64,000 nucleotides of DNA from Cylindrospermum sp. NIES-4074 (lineage in GTDB: Bacteria; Cyanobacteriota; Cyanobacteriia; Cyanobacteriales; Nostocaceae), in the NCBI GenBank assembly GCA_003994795.1, contig AP018269.1, positions 434,001-498,000 of the forward strand, written 5' to 3'. Numbering within the stretch: position 1 is the stretch's first letter; each line of letters opens with the position of its first letter. This document shows positions 55,729-64,000 of the stretch, piece by piece. The translations under genes and the position numbers were made by a program. The notes under the pieces are model-generated. The model made no database searches. It worked only from the letters and a program-made list of their open reading frames with translations, and was not told where the DNA came from.

Positions 55729-55803
55729 GTAGGTTGGGCTTACCGTGTGAGAACCCAACATTCATAAAGGTTGTGTTGGGCTTCGTCCCTCAACCCAACC
55801 TAC
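55729..55803. repeat. TAGGTTGGG MITE-like element (copy 2)
   Basis: GTAGGTTGGG (55729) and CCCAACCTAC (to 55803) are perfect inverted ends; related to the copy at 23849. It lies between the 34-bp direct repeats. Confidence 0.75.
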
Positions 55804-55815
55804 ATTTAATTATAA

Positions 55816-55849
55816 CTAATTAATCAGCCATTATTTTTACCTGTTATAT
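55816..55849. repeat. 34-bp direct repeat, copy 2
   Basis: Identical to 55658-55691. Overlaps the 3' end of the HEPN-type pseudogene, including its stop codon. Confidence 0.75.
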
Positions 55850-56315
55850 AGTTCTTTTGTAAGCTGACCTCTGCGTATATATTCTCCGTTTACTTTATCC
55901 CAATTCAATAGGGCTAGTATCACTTTATTGCAGAACTGATGGAGTTTTCTATATTTTTCAGCTTTTTGATTAACAACATTTCCAGTATGTACAATCTCGT
56001 TACGTAAATCATAGAAGTCATCATCCCAGTCTGAAATATTGTGTTCATTACAAAATTCCTGAAGTATTGCTTTAAATCCCGTTTAGATTGTCTAAAATAC
56101 ACATACTTTCTGCACGTTTCATTACATAAGGAAAAGCTTTAAGAATACCTCGAAGTAGAACCTTTTCCTTGGGACTAATCGTTAATCCAGACATAGGTAA
56201 AGTGCAGAACAATGAGCCATCATCTTTTTGATAGAGGGTAACTTCTGTCTCTGTCTTTTGTTCTTGAAGCTCTACAGAACAGCGTAATTTAATGGGTTCT
56301 ATACATAATAGGGAT
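55837..56315 (-). pseudogene. frameshifted HEPN-type protein remnant
   Basis: Two joined frames, changed near 56085-56092, give a first part with LTISPKEKVLLRGILKAF and a second with ILQEFCNEHNISDWDDDF, then DLRNEIVHTGN, ending ELYNR. RNEIVH fits the HEPN R-x4-H catalytic motif seen in many RNase toxins and ApeA-like proteins. The 5' end is missing (stop upstream of the first codons) and a one-base slip joins the halves, so it is not functional unless the slip is a sequencing error. Confidence 0.6.
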
Positions 56316-56424
56316 TAATAAGCTGAAGCAGTTACAAATGTATTTTAAGGCTTTGTGGCATAATTTATTTGTTACAAGTTATGTATAATGACCTCAATCC
56401 CAAACGTGATAGCCATGACTAGCC

Positions 56425-56706
56425 ATGACTGATCAAGAACTAAAACAACTAATTGAAAGTAATGCCAGAGCAGCCCAAGCTATGTTAGACTCAATGGCTG
56501 AGGCGCGACAGGAACGGCAAGAACTCCGAGAAGGAATGGTTATGCTGCAAAATGCAGTAGTGCAATTAGCAAATGTACAAGAGGGAATAGCTAATTTACT
56601 GGCTTCTTTGGATAGCGATCGCCCCACCATTCTCAGAAAACTTACAGCAATTGAAAATAAAGTTGATCGACTATTGCAGCAAGAGCAAGATGATAATCTG
56701 GGGTAA
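56425..56706 (+). CDS. small coiled-coil protein
   Basis: 93 aa. MTDQELKQLIESNARA is followed by a long charged helix rich in Ala, Gln and Glu and a C-terminal heptad run (ILRKLTAIENKVDRLLQQ). It is predicted to be wholly alpha-helical and coiled-coil. Such short proteins are common in Nostoc, sometimes beside toxin or recombinase genes. No partner is seen here. Function unknown. Confidence 0.68.
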   Translation: MTDQELKQLIESNARAAQAMLDSMAEARQERQELREGMVMLQNAVVQLANVQEGIANLLASLDSDRPTILRKLTAIENKVDRLLQQEQDDNLG

Positions 56707-56803
56707 ATGCTTATTCCGGTTTAAATTGCATAAATTTATTAGGTTTATTAAAATTATAACTTAATTCCTGTGGGGCGATTTCCCACCGCAAAGATATTGG
56801 TTA

Positions 56804-59788
56804 CTAACCAGGTGGTGTTCCCTCTTCCACAGGACGAATAATCGGCGGTGCAGGTGTGAGTTCTGGTTGAAAAATTGCCTTTAATGCTTGTTCTAATGTC
56901 TGCGCCATAACAATGCGGTTTTCGTAAGCAACAACTACCCGCACTAAAGTTGGTAAACTATTCTGCGTTGCTTCTAAATAAATTGGTTCAACATATAATA
57001 AAGATTGCTCAATGGGAATTATCAAAAGATTACCCTGAAGCGCTCTTGAACCTTGACGATTCCATAAAGAGATTTGTTGAGAAATTACTGGATCTTGGTT
57101 AATTCGTGCTTCAATTTGCTCTGGGCCGTAAACCAAGCGTTCTTTAGGAAAGACATACAGCAGCAGCTTACCGTAGTTTTCCCCATCCGATCGCGCCGCT
57201 AACCAAGCAATTAAATTTGTCCGCTGTTTGGGAGTGTAGGGTAAAAGCAGGATAAATTCTTCTCTGCGAGAGGCTGCGCCAACAAAGGGGACGGTGGGGA
57301 GGCTGGTAATTAAGTAATATGGCTCTACAGCACGGGTTTCACTACCATAGATTTCATTAGGAATCTGCCATTGGTCTTCCCGATTGTAAAATACCTGGGG
57401 GTCGGTCATGTGGTAAGTCATCAACCGCTCAGATTGAATTTTAAAGTAGTCCTCCGGGTAGCGAATGTGGCTGCGGAGGTTGACTGGCATGGCACTGAGG
57501 GGTTTAAATAAGTTGGGAAATATGGCTGACCAAGTGGTAATTATGGGGTCTTTGGGATCAGCAATATAAAAGTTAACTGTGCCGTGGTAGGCATCAATTA
57601 CAACTTTCACTGAGTTACGGATATAGTTGATACCGTCGCTACCTGTGTCTGAGTAGGGATAGCGATCGCTTGTTGTATAGCCATCCACTATCCAATAAAG
57701 ATAATTTTCCTTCCCTGGTAACGGTTGATTTGTGTTGTCAGGATTGGCGTCAGCAGCCACCAGATAAGGATCATGGTCAAATTGTAGAAAAGGTGCGATC
57801 GCCCGAATTCGTTGGTTAATATTCCGCCGAAACAACACCTTTGTCTCTGGTAGAAAATCCCGTGTAAATATCATCTGCCAGTCTTTTAAATACATGGCAA
57901 ATAGCCATCTCCGCCACAGGGAACCAATTTGAATTCCCCCTAATCCATCGTAAGTGTAGTAAACGTTATCGCTACCGCTGGGATAGTCCAGTTCCCTGGC
58001 TCTTGTATGAGTCATTACATAAGTATTAGTAATTTCCCCGTAATAAATCCGGGGTTGCCCAATGGGAACGCTGGCGCGAATGGCTTCACTAGAAGTAGTC
58101 AGGGCGCTACTATTACCGCTAATATCTTTGACAAAATATTCTGGTAGTCCACCAGGAGCAACGGTATTTACTGGACTCATGGTAAAGCCGTAACCGTGGG
58201 TATAAATTAAATTGCGATTTACCCAGGTTTGAGCTTGTTGGGGTACAGATTTATAATCTAATTCGCGTGCAGCAATTAGTACCTGTCGCCGTTCGGTTGC
58301 AGTAATCGTTTCTTGGTTGGGTGCGGTAACGTCTGTTTTTAAGGTGTAACGATCAATATCTGCATCAGGAAACTGATAATAAGGGCGAATTTGTTGTAAC
58401 TGGCGGTTGGTTTTTAATAATGGTTGTTGATCCCAAAGGCGAATATTGCGAATTGTCAAATCATTAGCTTTGAGATCGGCTTCCGTCAGTTTTCCTTGGG
58501 GGTTGAAGGTTCTAGCGTCAATGGACTCTAAATCAAATGCTTGGCGAGTTAAAGCGATGGTACGCTGAATGTAAGGTTGCTCTCGTTGCAATTCGTTGGG
58601 CTGGACGATTAAATTTTGCACCAACCCAGGTATAACAACGCTACCGATGACAACCAGCGCTAGATAAACCGTTAACGCGTAAATTACCAAAGGCTGAGAT
58701 TTGGGTTTCCAGAAACAGGTGCGCCAAAGTAGGTAAAATGCGATCGCCACTGCCAGAACACATAAAACGCTGTAAGCTGGCAACTGTGCGGTGACATCGG
58801 TATAGCTGGCACCAAAACTTACCCCACGGGGCGAATAAACTAATTCATAACGACTTAACCAATAACTCCAGGCTACAACCAGCAGCAAACAGCCCCCCAA
58901 GCCAGATAAATGGCGTTGCTGTTGTGGTGCAAACCCCGGAAAAATTCCCTGACTTAAACTATCTCCCGATAGCAAATAAGTGAGGGTGACTGCGACGAAA
59001 CCGTATAAACATAATCCCATCAGCCAGAGTTCCAGCAGTTCCCAAACTGGTAGGAAAAATATATATAAACTAATATCTTGACTAAATAAAGGTTCTGTGA
59101 TTCTAAAAGAGGTAGGGTGGAAGAATTGCAGCACCTTGGCCCAGTGTTGGGAAAGCAAGAACCCAAACCCCAGACTAAAAACAACTGCGATCGCCCTCAG
59201 CAACAATTGGGGATAAATTAATAAAGCGATCGCCATTCCCAAAACTGCGCCAAAATACCAAACGTGGGAAGTCATGCGCCTGAAGATTTGCCAAATTATC
59301 TCTAAGCGGAAGCGAGGGGGAATAGCTAAACTAGCTTCATTAGCTAGCGAATGCCATGCAGAAACAGCGATTTCGCCATAATGTACCAGCATGAAGCTAA
59401 TCAACAAGCTCAATCCCAAAGCTAAAGGTAACAGCCAACGCCATGTTAATTTCCCCCGTCTGCTGTCAAATGTAGAGGTTTCCTTGGCTGTTTTATCCCC
59501 AGGACTGAGAAAGTTTTTTAATTCCCTACCCGCGACTGGCTCTAGCTTCAGAGACTGGGGATATTTCAGCCGTTGAGCTATGGTTAAATTTCCTAGCAGA
59601 AATACAGCAGTGATACCAGCCACTACCACCCATAAACCGCCTTGAGTGACTACCCTCAGCATAAATACTGGCAGATAGCCGACTTCCTGAAACCAAAAAA
59701 TCTCCGCTCCTAAGTGGGAAACTAGATTCCAGAGTAGCCATAGCCCCAGGAAGACCACAAATAGTCGCCAGCACCATTTCCTAAACAT
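56804..59788 (-). CDS. UPF0182 family membrane protein
   Basis: About 994 aa from ATG 59788 ([15 protein letters not shown]); a GTG at 59821 would add 11. Seven or eight N-terminal helices (to about 420) precede a large extracytoplasmic domain with [43 protein letters not shown] and [16 protein letters not shown]. These are the UPF0182/COG1615 signatures. The C-terminus is a Pro-rich tail. Function of the family is unknown. It is single-copy in many bacteria and no partner gene is adjacent. Confidence 0.92.
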   Translation of the reverse strand: MFRKWCWRLFVVFLGLWLLWNLVSHLGAEIFWFQEVGYLPVFMLRVVTQGGLWVVVAGITAVFLLGNLTIAQRLKYPQSLKLEPVAGRELKNFLSPGDKTAKETSTFDSRRGKLTWRWLLPLALGLSLLISFMLVHYGEIAVSAWHSLANEASLAIPPRFRLEIIWQIFRRMTSHVWYFGAVLGMAIALLIYPQLLLRAIAVVFSLGFGFLLSQHWAKVLQFFHPTSFRITEPLFSQDISLYIFFLPVWELLELWLMGLCLYGFVAVTLTYLLSGDSLSQGIFPGFAPQQQRHLSGLGGCLLLVVAWSYWLSRYELVYSPRGVSFGASYTDVTAQLPAYSVLCVLAVAIAFYLLWRTCFWKPKSQPLVIYALTVYLALVVIGSVVIPGLVQNLIVQPNELQREQPYIQRTIALTRQAFDLESIDARTFNPQGKLTEADLKANDLTIRNIRLWDQQPLLKTNRQLQQIRPYYQFPDADIDRYTLKTDVTAPNQETITATERRQVLIAARELDYKSVPQQAQTWVNRNLIYTHGYGFTMSPVNTVAPGGLPEYFVKDISGNSSALTTSSEAIRASVPIGQPRIYYGEITNTYVMTHTRARELDYPSGSDNVYYTYDGLGGIQIGSLWRRWLFAMYLKDWQMIFTRDFLPETKVLFRRNINQRIRAIAPFLQFDHDPYLVAADANPDNTNQPLPGKENYLYWIVDGYTTSDRYPYSDTGSDGINYIRNSVKVVIDAYHGTVNFYIADPKDPIITTWSAIFPNLFKPLSAMPVNLRSHIRYPEDYFKIQSERLMTYHMTDPQVFYNREDQWQIPNEIYGSETRAVEPYYLITSLPTVPFVGAASRREEFILLLPYTPKQRTNLIAWLAARSDGENYGKLLLYVFPKERLVYGPEQIEARINQDPVISQQISLWNRQGSRALQGNLLIIPIEQSLLYVEPIYLEATQNSLPTLVRVVVAYENRIVMAQTLEQALKAIFQPELTPAPPIIRPVEEGTPPG

Positions 59789-59977
59789 TCCTTGGTAATT
59801 AGTAACTAATATTACAGGCACTAGAGTATATTAATAGAGTTCTTGGGCGCATCGCTAATTTCAGCTGTTCTATCTGTGATTTTAGCGGCGATCGCGGGAG
59901 CGGGTGCGCCATCGCGGGAGCGGTTTTGTGTCTGCCTTGATTTTGGGAAGTTTGTAGGGTTCAGGGACAGACCATTG

Positions 59978-60172
59978 GTGTCAACTTAAGCTACAGATGG
60001 CTTATTTGTGGGCTTCCACACCCGCCCTGAAATGAATTTCCGGGCTAATATCTAAAGTCTACTGAAGTAGACTTTAGATTTTTCAGGATATTTAGTCATC
60101 TTGAGATGACTTTTGTTATTAGCAAGGAACTTCAGTTCCTTGTGGGACATGAGTTTTCCCTTAGGTTGACAC
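59978..60172. repeat. GTGTCAACTTAAG MITE (copy 1, 195 bp) with internal hairpins
   Basis: GTGTCAACTTAAG (59978) and CTTAGGTTGACAC (to 60172); the flanks extend the symmetry (CCATTG and CAATGG). Inside are three near-perfect palindromes: AAAGTCTACTGAAGTAGACT, AGTCATCTTGAGATGACT and AAGGAACTTCAGTTCCTT. A second copy of the same length lies at 61230. Confidence 0.85.
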
Positions 60173-60502
60173 CAATGGGGACAGACAAACTAAACCATCA
60201 CCTTTTTCCAATAGCTGATATCCTTCTTATAAACTGGCCATTGGGAATATTTATATGTTTATTCCTCCTGTCTACTGACCATCCTACTGGTATAGGATAA
60301 AGCTGATGAAGATTTCCCTGGAAATGATTCATCGCATTTCAGGAGAACAGACAACCCTTTCTCCCTTACTCCAAAACCTTTTTCAGACTTGTCGTGAAAA
60401 TTCACCACTCTTTCAGTAACGATCAACATCAGTTAATATAACTAATTGCCCCTTACTTTAGGTTGGAGATTTTGGCTAGTGTTTCCTTTGTAAAATGTAA
60501 TT

Positions 60503-60946
60503 ATGCTTACCAGCGTTGACCGTTTATTATTTGTCCGGCGAGTCCCAATTTTTATGGAATTGCGGGATGATTTTATTGTGCGGCTGGCTTCAGTGATGAA
60601 CGAACTGTCATATCCAGCTAATTACAGCATCTTTAAACAGGGAGAAGAAGGGCGATCGCTCTATATTGTCGTTTCAGGTCGCGTCAAAGTCCACATTGGC
60701 GATACAAAATTGGCAGAAGTGGAACAAGGAAAGTTTTTTGGAGAGATGGCAGTATTTGATACTGAACCTCGTTCTGCCTCAGTTACAACTTTAGAACCTT
60801 GTGAATGTTTGGAATTAACACAAGAGCAACTTTATGATGCCGTTGAGGAAACCCCAGAAATTGCCGTCAATATCATTCGTGAGCTATCGCGTTTGATTCG
60901 CAAATTAAATAATAATTTAAATACTACAAATGGAGCCAAAAATTAG
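60503..60946 (+). CDS. cyclic-nucleotide-binding-domain protein
   Basis: 147 aa, one cNMP-binding domain and a short C-terminal helix. FMELRDDFIVRLASVM opens the beta-roll, GEEGRSLYIVVSGRVKV follows, and FFGEMAVFDTEPRSASVTT is the phosphate-binding cassette with the expected Glu and Arg. It lacks a DNA-binding helix-turn-helix, so it is not a CRP-type factor. It may regulate a partner protein; the MFS-HEAT protein family often occurs with such domains elsewhere, but they are not neighbours here. Confidence 0.9.
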   Translation: MLTSVDRLLFVRRVPIFMELRDDFIVRLASVMNELSYPANYSIFKQGEEGRSLYIVVSGRVKVHIGDTKLAEVEQGKFFGEMAVFDTEPRSASVTTLEPCECLELTQEQLYDAVEETPEIAVNIIRELSRLIRKLNNNLNTTNGAKN

Positions 60947-61095
60947 CTAACAAATTTTAAAACAAATTCTCATAGCTAACTCTCAAAGTATCAACATCTA
61001 CTATTATTTATCATCTTCTTTAAAATTTTTGATTCAACCCAAAGACAGATTTAACGATTTGCCCCATATTTTTATTTCCCCTCTTGCCTTTCGAC

Positions 61096-61552
61096 CAGGG
61101 CTATTTCATTCTCAACAACCGCCTCAGAATTCATTCTGAGTCTAATAGCACAAGTCGTCTTTAGACGACTGAAAGAAAGTTTACATTCCGTTTTAACAGA
61201 CTTTCGTAGGGGCACAGCATTGCTCATACGTGTCAACTTAAGCTACAGATGGCTTATTTGTGGGCTTCCACACCCGCCCTGAAATGAATTTCCGGGCTAA
61301 TATCTAAAGTCTACTGAAGTAGACTAAAGATTTTTCAGGATATTTAGTCATCTTGAGATGACTTTTGTTATTAGCAAGGAACTTAAGTTCCTTGCGGGAC
61401 GTGAGTTTTCCCTTAAGTTGACACTCGTGGCATCTTGCCCACCCTTGATGTACTTTCTGAAAAGCACGACAACTTATTAGTGCTGTTCGCGTAGCTTTGC
61501 CTTAGGCTACTTCAGTTCTTTCTCAGATTATATCTAGAACGAAATAGCCCTG
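61096..61552. repeat. composite element with CAGGGCTATTTC ends
   Basis: CAGGGCTATTTCATTCT (61096) and AGAACGAAATAGCCCTG (to 61552) are inverted ends enclosing 457 bp. The 195-bp GTGTCAACTTAAG MITE copy 2 is nested inside. One end (GGGCTATTTCATTCTCAACA) also occurs alone at 55073, inside the permease pseudogene. Confidence 0.75.
61230..61424. repeat. GTGTCAACTTAAG MITE (copy 2, 195 bp)
   Basis: GTGTCAACTTAAG (61230) and CTTAAGTTGACAC (to 61424), nearly identical to 59978-60172 and exactly as long. The third internal palindrome reads AAGGAACTTAAGTTCCTT, differing from copy 1 at its centre while keeping the stem. Confidence 0.85.
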
Positions 61553-61560
61553 CCTTTTGC

Positions 61561-62952
61561 CTAAACAAAATTAATACATTCTTGTACAAACCGTTGTGGT
61601 AATTCTACACTTTCTCCCCAGTGCAGATGAACATAAGAAGCATGAAGATTAAGAGATTCTGACCATCCTTCATATCCCATATTTTCGTCACAATCGTAGC
61701 GAGAAGTTGTAAATAGGGGATGATGAGGAGGTGAGATTAAACGGGAACGATGGAACTCATGACCGTACACATTTGTACCTGCACCTACTAGCAAACTATC
61801 TTGCAAAGCTACTGCACGACGATACCCTAAAGTTAAACTTCCACCCATTTGGGCTGATGTCGGTAAAACACCCACCATTGACCAGGATTTACCCTCAAAA
61901 TCAATAATTTGCTCACACAAATACATCAATCCACCACATTCAGCAATTGTCGGCATTCCCTTTAAGATAGCTGTTTTGACTGCATCACGGACGTGGGTAT
62001 TTGTTGATAGCTGTTGGGCAAAAACTTCTGGGAAACCACCACCAAAATACATTCCTTGTATATCTTGTGGTAATTCAGCATCTTCTAAAGGACTCCAAAA
62101 AACTAGTTTAGCCCCCAATTTTTGCAGCAAGTCTAAATTATCTTGATAGTAGAAATTAAAAGCGCGATCGCGTGCAACGGCAATTTTAACTGGGTGATGG
62201 GTAATGGGTAATGGGTGATGGGTAATGGGTAATGATTTTGATTGTAAGATAGGCAGTAGTTGATCCCAATCAAAACAGGTATCGCCTAAATCAGCAAGAC
62301 TGTTAATTACAGCACTTAGTTGGGGAAGTTCATCTGACGGGACTAAACCTAAATGGCGATCGGGTATGGTGATATTATCTTGACGCCGTAAAACGCCGAG
62401 AATGGGTAATTGTAGGGGTTTTAGCGAATCTTTGAGTAAAGATAAATGGCGATCGCTTCCCACACGATTGAGAACTACCCCAGCAATCTTGATTCTCGCA
62501 TCAAAAGAACAATAACCGTGTGCGATCGCAGCCACCGAACCCGATAACCGACTACAATCAATCACCAATATCACAGGTATATCTAATAACCGTGCAACCT
62601 GCGCTGTACTCCCGAAATCAGTTGGTAATTGAGAATTGGTAACAGGTAATTGGTTTTCTGTACCATGTCCAACACCATCAAAAAGTCCCATCACCCCTTC
62701 CACAAGCGCATATTCACATTCTTGAGAATGACGAGTAAAACATTGCTGTACATAACTTTCTGAAGTCAGCACTGTGTCTAAATTCCGGCAAGCACGATTA
62801 GTTACATATTGATGAAACATGGGGTCAATATAGTCTGGCCCCACCTTAAAAGATTGCACCACCGCACCACGACGGCATAAAGATGCTAAAAGGGCAAGCG
62901 TCACCGTTGTCTTACCAACACCGCTGCGTTCCCCTGCAATGACTATAGACAT
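61561..62952 (-). CDS. cobB: cobyrinate a,c-diamide synthase
   Basis: 463 aa, two domains. The N-terminal dethiobiotin-synthetase-like ATPase has GERSGVGKTTVTLALLASL, SFKVGPDYIDPMFH and EGVMGLFDG. The C-terminal class-I glutamine amidotransferase has MYFGGGFPEVFAQQL and the nucleophile Cys in AECGGLMYL. It amidates carboxylates a and c of cobyrinic acid in cobalamin synthesis. The linker between the domains holds an in-frame tandem repeat (LPITHHP twice, from 62191-62233). No cobalamin riboswitch was recognised upstream. Confidence 0.94.
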   Translation of the reverse strand: MSIVIAGERSGVGKTTVTLALLASLCRRGAVVQSFKVGPDYIDPMFHQYVTNRACRNLDTVLTSESYVQQCFTRHSQECEYALVEGVMGLFDGVGHGTENQLPVTNSQLPTDFGSTAQVARLLDIPVILVIDCSRLSGSVAAIAHGYCSFDARIKIAGVVLNRVGSDRHLSLLKDSLKPLQLPILGVLRRQDNITIPDRHLGLVPSDELPQLSAVINSLADLGDTCFDWDQLLPILQSKSLPITHHPLPITHHPVKIAVARDRAFNFYYQDNLDLLQKLGAKLVFWSPLEDAELPQDIQGMYFGGGFPEVFAQQLSTNTHVRDAVKTAILKGMPTIAECGGLMYLCEQIIDFEGKSWSMVGVLPTSAQMGGSLTLGYRRAVALQDSLLVGAGTNVYGHEFHRSRLISPPHHPLFTTSRYDCDENMGYEGWSESLNLHASYVHLHWGESVELPQRFVQECINFV

Positions 62953-63316
62953 CGGTAAATTATAAGTTTATCTAATTCTTTTTTTATCTTAACCCTCCAG
63001 CAGACCCCCACCACTTTACTCAGCTTGGTGGTGGGGATGCCGATTCATTTCTGCTACCCGGTTGAAGTCCTAATCGCGTTCGGTTTGCTAAATTCCTACG
63101 TTGACGTGATTAATTTCTTCTTTGAGCTTTTGAACCCAATTTGATGGGTGAATAAGTTCGTAGTCAGGACTTTAGTCCTTGCCTTGAGTGCTGAAGCTCT
63201 GACTACAAACCCAGCAAAGTTGCCTTGCCAGACCACTAGGCTTAAGATAATCAAAGACAGATATTTACAGTGACATAATTTACTTTAAATTCAGTATAAG
63301 AGGAGTGTATACACAG
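62953..63316. other. intergenic region with hairpin repeats
   Basis: No gene is seen. CCCCACCAC (63006) pairs with GTGGTGGGG (to 63036). At 63160-63206 a long dyad GTAGTCAG/CTGACTAC encloses AGGACTTTAGTCCT and GAGTGCTGAAGCTC hairpins, similar in style to the internal palindromes of the 195-bp MITE. Confidence 0.5.
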
Positions 63317-63892
63317 ATGGGGAAAGGGAGGTTAGAAGCATTCAGCGATGGTGTACTTGCTATCGTCATCACCATCATGGTGCTGGAACTGAAAGTGCCC
63401 CACGGGGCTGATTTGGCTGCACTGCGTCCGCTGATCCCGGTATTTCTGAGCTATGTGCTGAGTTTTATTTTTGTCGGTATTTATTGGAACAACCACCATC
63501 ACTTGCTACAGGCAATCCGCCATGTTAATGGTTATATCCTTTGGGCTAATATGCATCTGCTGTTCTGGCTGTCGCTAATTCCCTTCGTCACGGCTTGGAT
63601 GGGGGAGAACCACTTCGCTGCCTTGCCGGTATCACTTTATGGTACGGTACTCTTGTTGGCAGCGATCGCCTACTTGATCCTTGTCCGCGTCCTCATTTCT
63701 CACCACGGTCAAGATTCCGCGCTGGCGATCGCACTTGGTAAAGACTTTAAGGGCAAGGTATCGATAGTTTTCTATGCCTTGGCAATTCCAGTTGCCTTTG
63801 TCAACTCGTGGTTTGCCTGTGTATTATACGTTCTGGTTGCAGCCATGTGGCTAATCCCTGACCGCCGCATTGAGAAGACGCTGACACAGTGA
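63317..63892 (+). CDS. TMEM175-family ion channel
   Basis: 191 aa from ATG 63317 with AGGAG eleven bases upstream; GTG 63305 would add 4 residues. Six predicted transmembrane helices. The first helix carries RLEAFSDGVLAIVITIMVLEL, the RxxxFSD signature of bacterial TMEM175 potassium-permeable channels. The helix-two to helix-four region has YWNNHHHLLQAI. Probably a potassium-selective leak channel acting as a homotetramer. No neighbour suggests a special role. Confidence 0.88.
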   Translation: MGKGRLEAFSDGVLAIVITIMVLELKVPHGADLAALRPLIPVFLSYVLSFIFVGIYWNNHHHLLQAIRHVNGYILWANMHLLFWLSLIPFVTAWMGENHFAALPVSLYGTVLLLAAIAYLILVRVLISHHGQDSALAIALGKDFKGKVSIVFYALAIPVAFVNSWFACVLYVLVAAMWLIPDRRIEKTLTQ

Positions 63893-64000
63893 TAGGCTGG
63901 GATCTGGTGTAGGCCCCATCATGTTCATGCCCTCGTAAAGGCGATCGCTTTAAGATATTGTCCAATCTTCTATTTGTAAATTAGGGACTTTGGCAAAATC

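Noticed and set aside
60106-60300. 64-codon plus-strand frame
   Set aside because: Starts inside the 195-bp MITE; the remainder is hydrophobic by chance and has no ribosome site.
62953-63060. Cobalamin riboswitch upstream of cobB
   Set aside because: No B12-box-like sequence was recognised; the hairpin at 63006 is a simple repeat.
63000-63210. Possible TnpB or IS200 remnant in the cobB-TMEM175 gap
   Set aside because: The hairpins resemble IS ends, but no frame gives a convincing transposase tail.
15240-63210. CRISPR array
   Set aside because: The dispersed repeats are palindromic, widely spaced and not regularly interspaced with spacers; no cas genes are present.

Overview
The window is chromosomal DNA of a filamentous cyanobacterium of the Nostoc/Anabaena type. 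The evidence is the many copies of the HIP1 palindrome GCGATCGC in and between genes, a large load of dispersed palindromic repeats and MITE-like elements typical of Nostocales, and cyanobacterial families such as a long UPF0182 membrane protein and an MFS-HEAT fusion. No rRNA, complete tRNA or CRISPR array was seen.

Region 1 (1-8055, minus strand) is an oxidative-metalloenzyme cluster: a multicopper oxidase, a tyrosinase with an extra N-terminal domain, a LodA-type tryptophylquinone oxidase, a small beta-barrel-like protein, and the start of a LodB-type flavoprotein that runs off the left edge. The last four genes are tightly packed and probably form one operon. It appears to combine a quinoprotein amine oxidase with two phenol-oxidising copper enzymes.

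Region 2 (8056-15233) is mixed. It holds decayed fragments (XRE regulator, IS1-type transposase, a Tn7/CAST-like end), a small membrane protein, trmFO, a lectin-like protein, an MDR oxidoreductase, and a large pentapeptide-repeat membrane protein whose signal peptide is encoded by a dispersed repeat.

Region 3 (15420-38388, all minus strand) is a 16-gene exopolysaccharide locus. In transcription order it encodes a CapD-type dehydratase, GINT1_N-like beta-propeller, FemAB/GNAT-like transferase, Wzx flippase, GT4, GT2, Wzy/ligase, asparagine synthase, NAD-sugar epimerase, GT4, Calx-beta/pectate-lyase-like protein, initiating sugar-phosphate transferase, PLP decarboxylase, ATP-grasp ligase, DegT aminotransferase and a Wzc-type BY-kinase. 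The several amino-acid-handling enzymes suggest an amino-acid- or amide-decorated polymer made by the Wzx/Wzy route. No Wza exporter or Wzb phosphatase is present.

Region 4 (39501-53867) is mostly housekeeping: ilvN, a BON-like protein, an alpha/beta hydrolase, infC with a clear terminator, an MFS-HEAT protein, a TnpB-only IS200/IS605 element with both subterminal hairpins, an EF-G paralogue, a CAP-domain protein, a Tat-exported acetoacetate-decarboxylase-fold protein, TspO and a site-2 protease.

Region 5 (53868-64000) is rich in repeats and pseudogenes. It has an APC permease broken by a stop, a MITE and a frameshift, and a frameshifted HEPN-type gene. It also has UPF0182, a CNMP-domain protein, cobyrinate a,c-diamide synthase and a TMEM175-type channel.

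The most distinctive repeat observation is a MITE family with GTAAGCATTCA ends, present three times. Each copy sits at or just after a translation stop codon, two copies have perfect 8-bp target duplications, and one has visibly lengthened the protein it hit.
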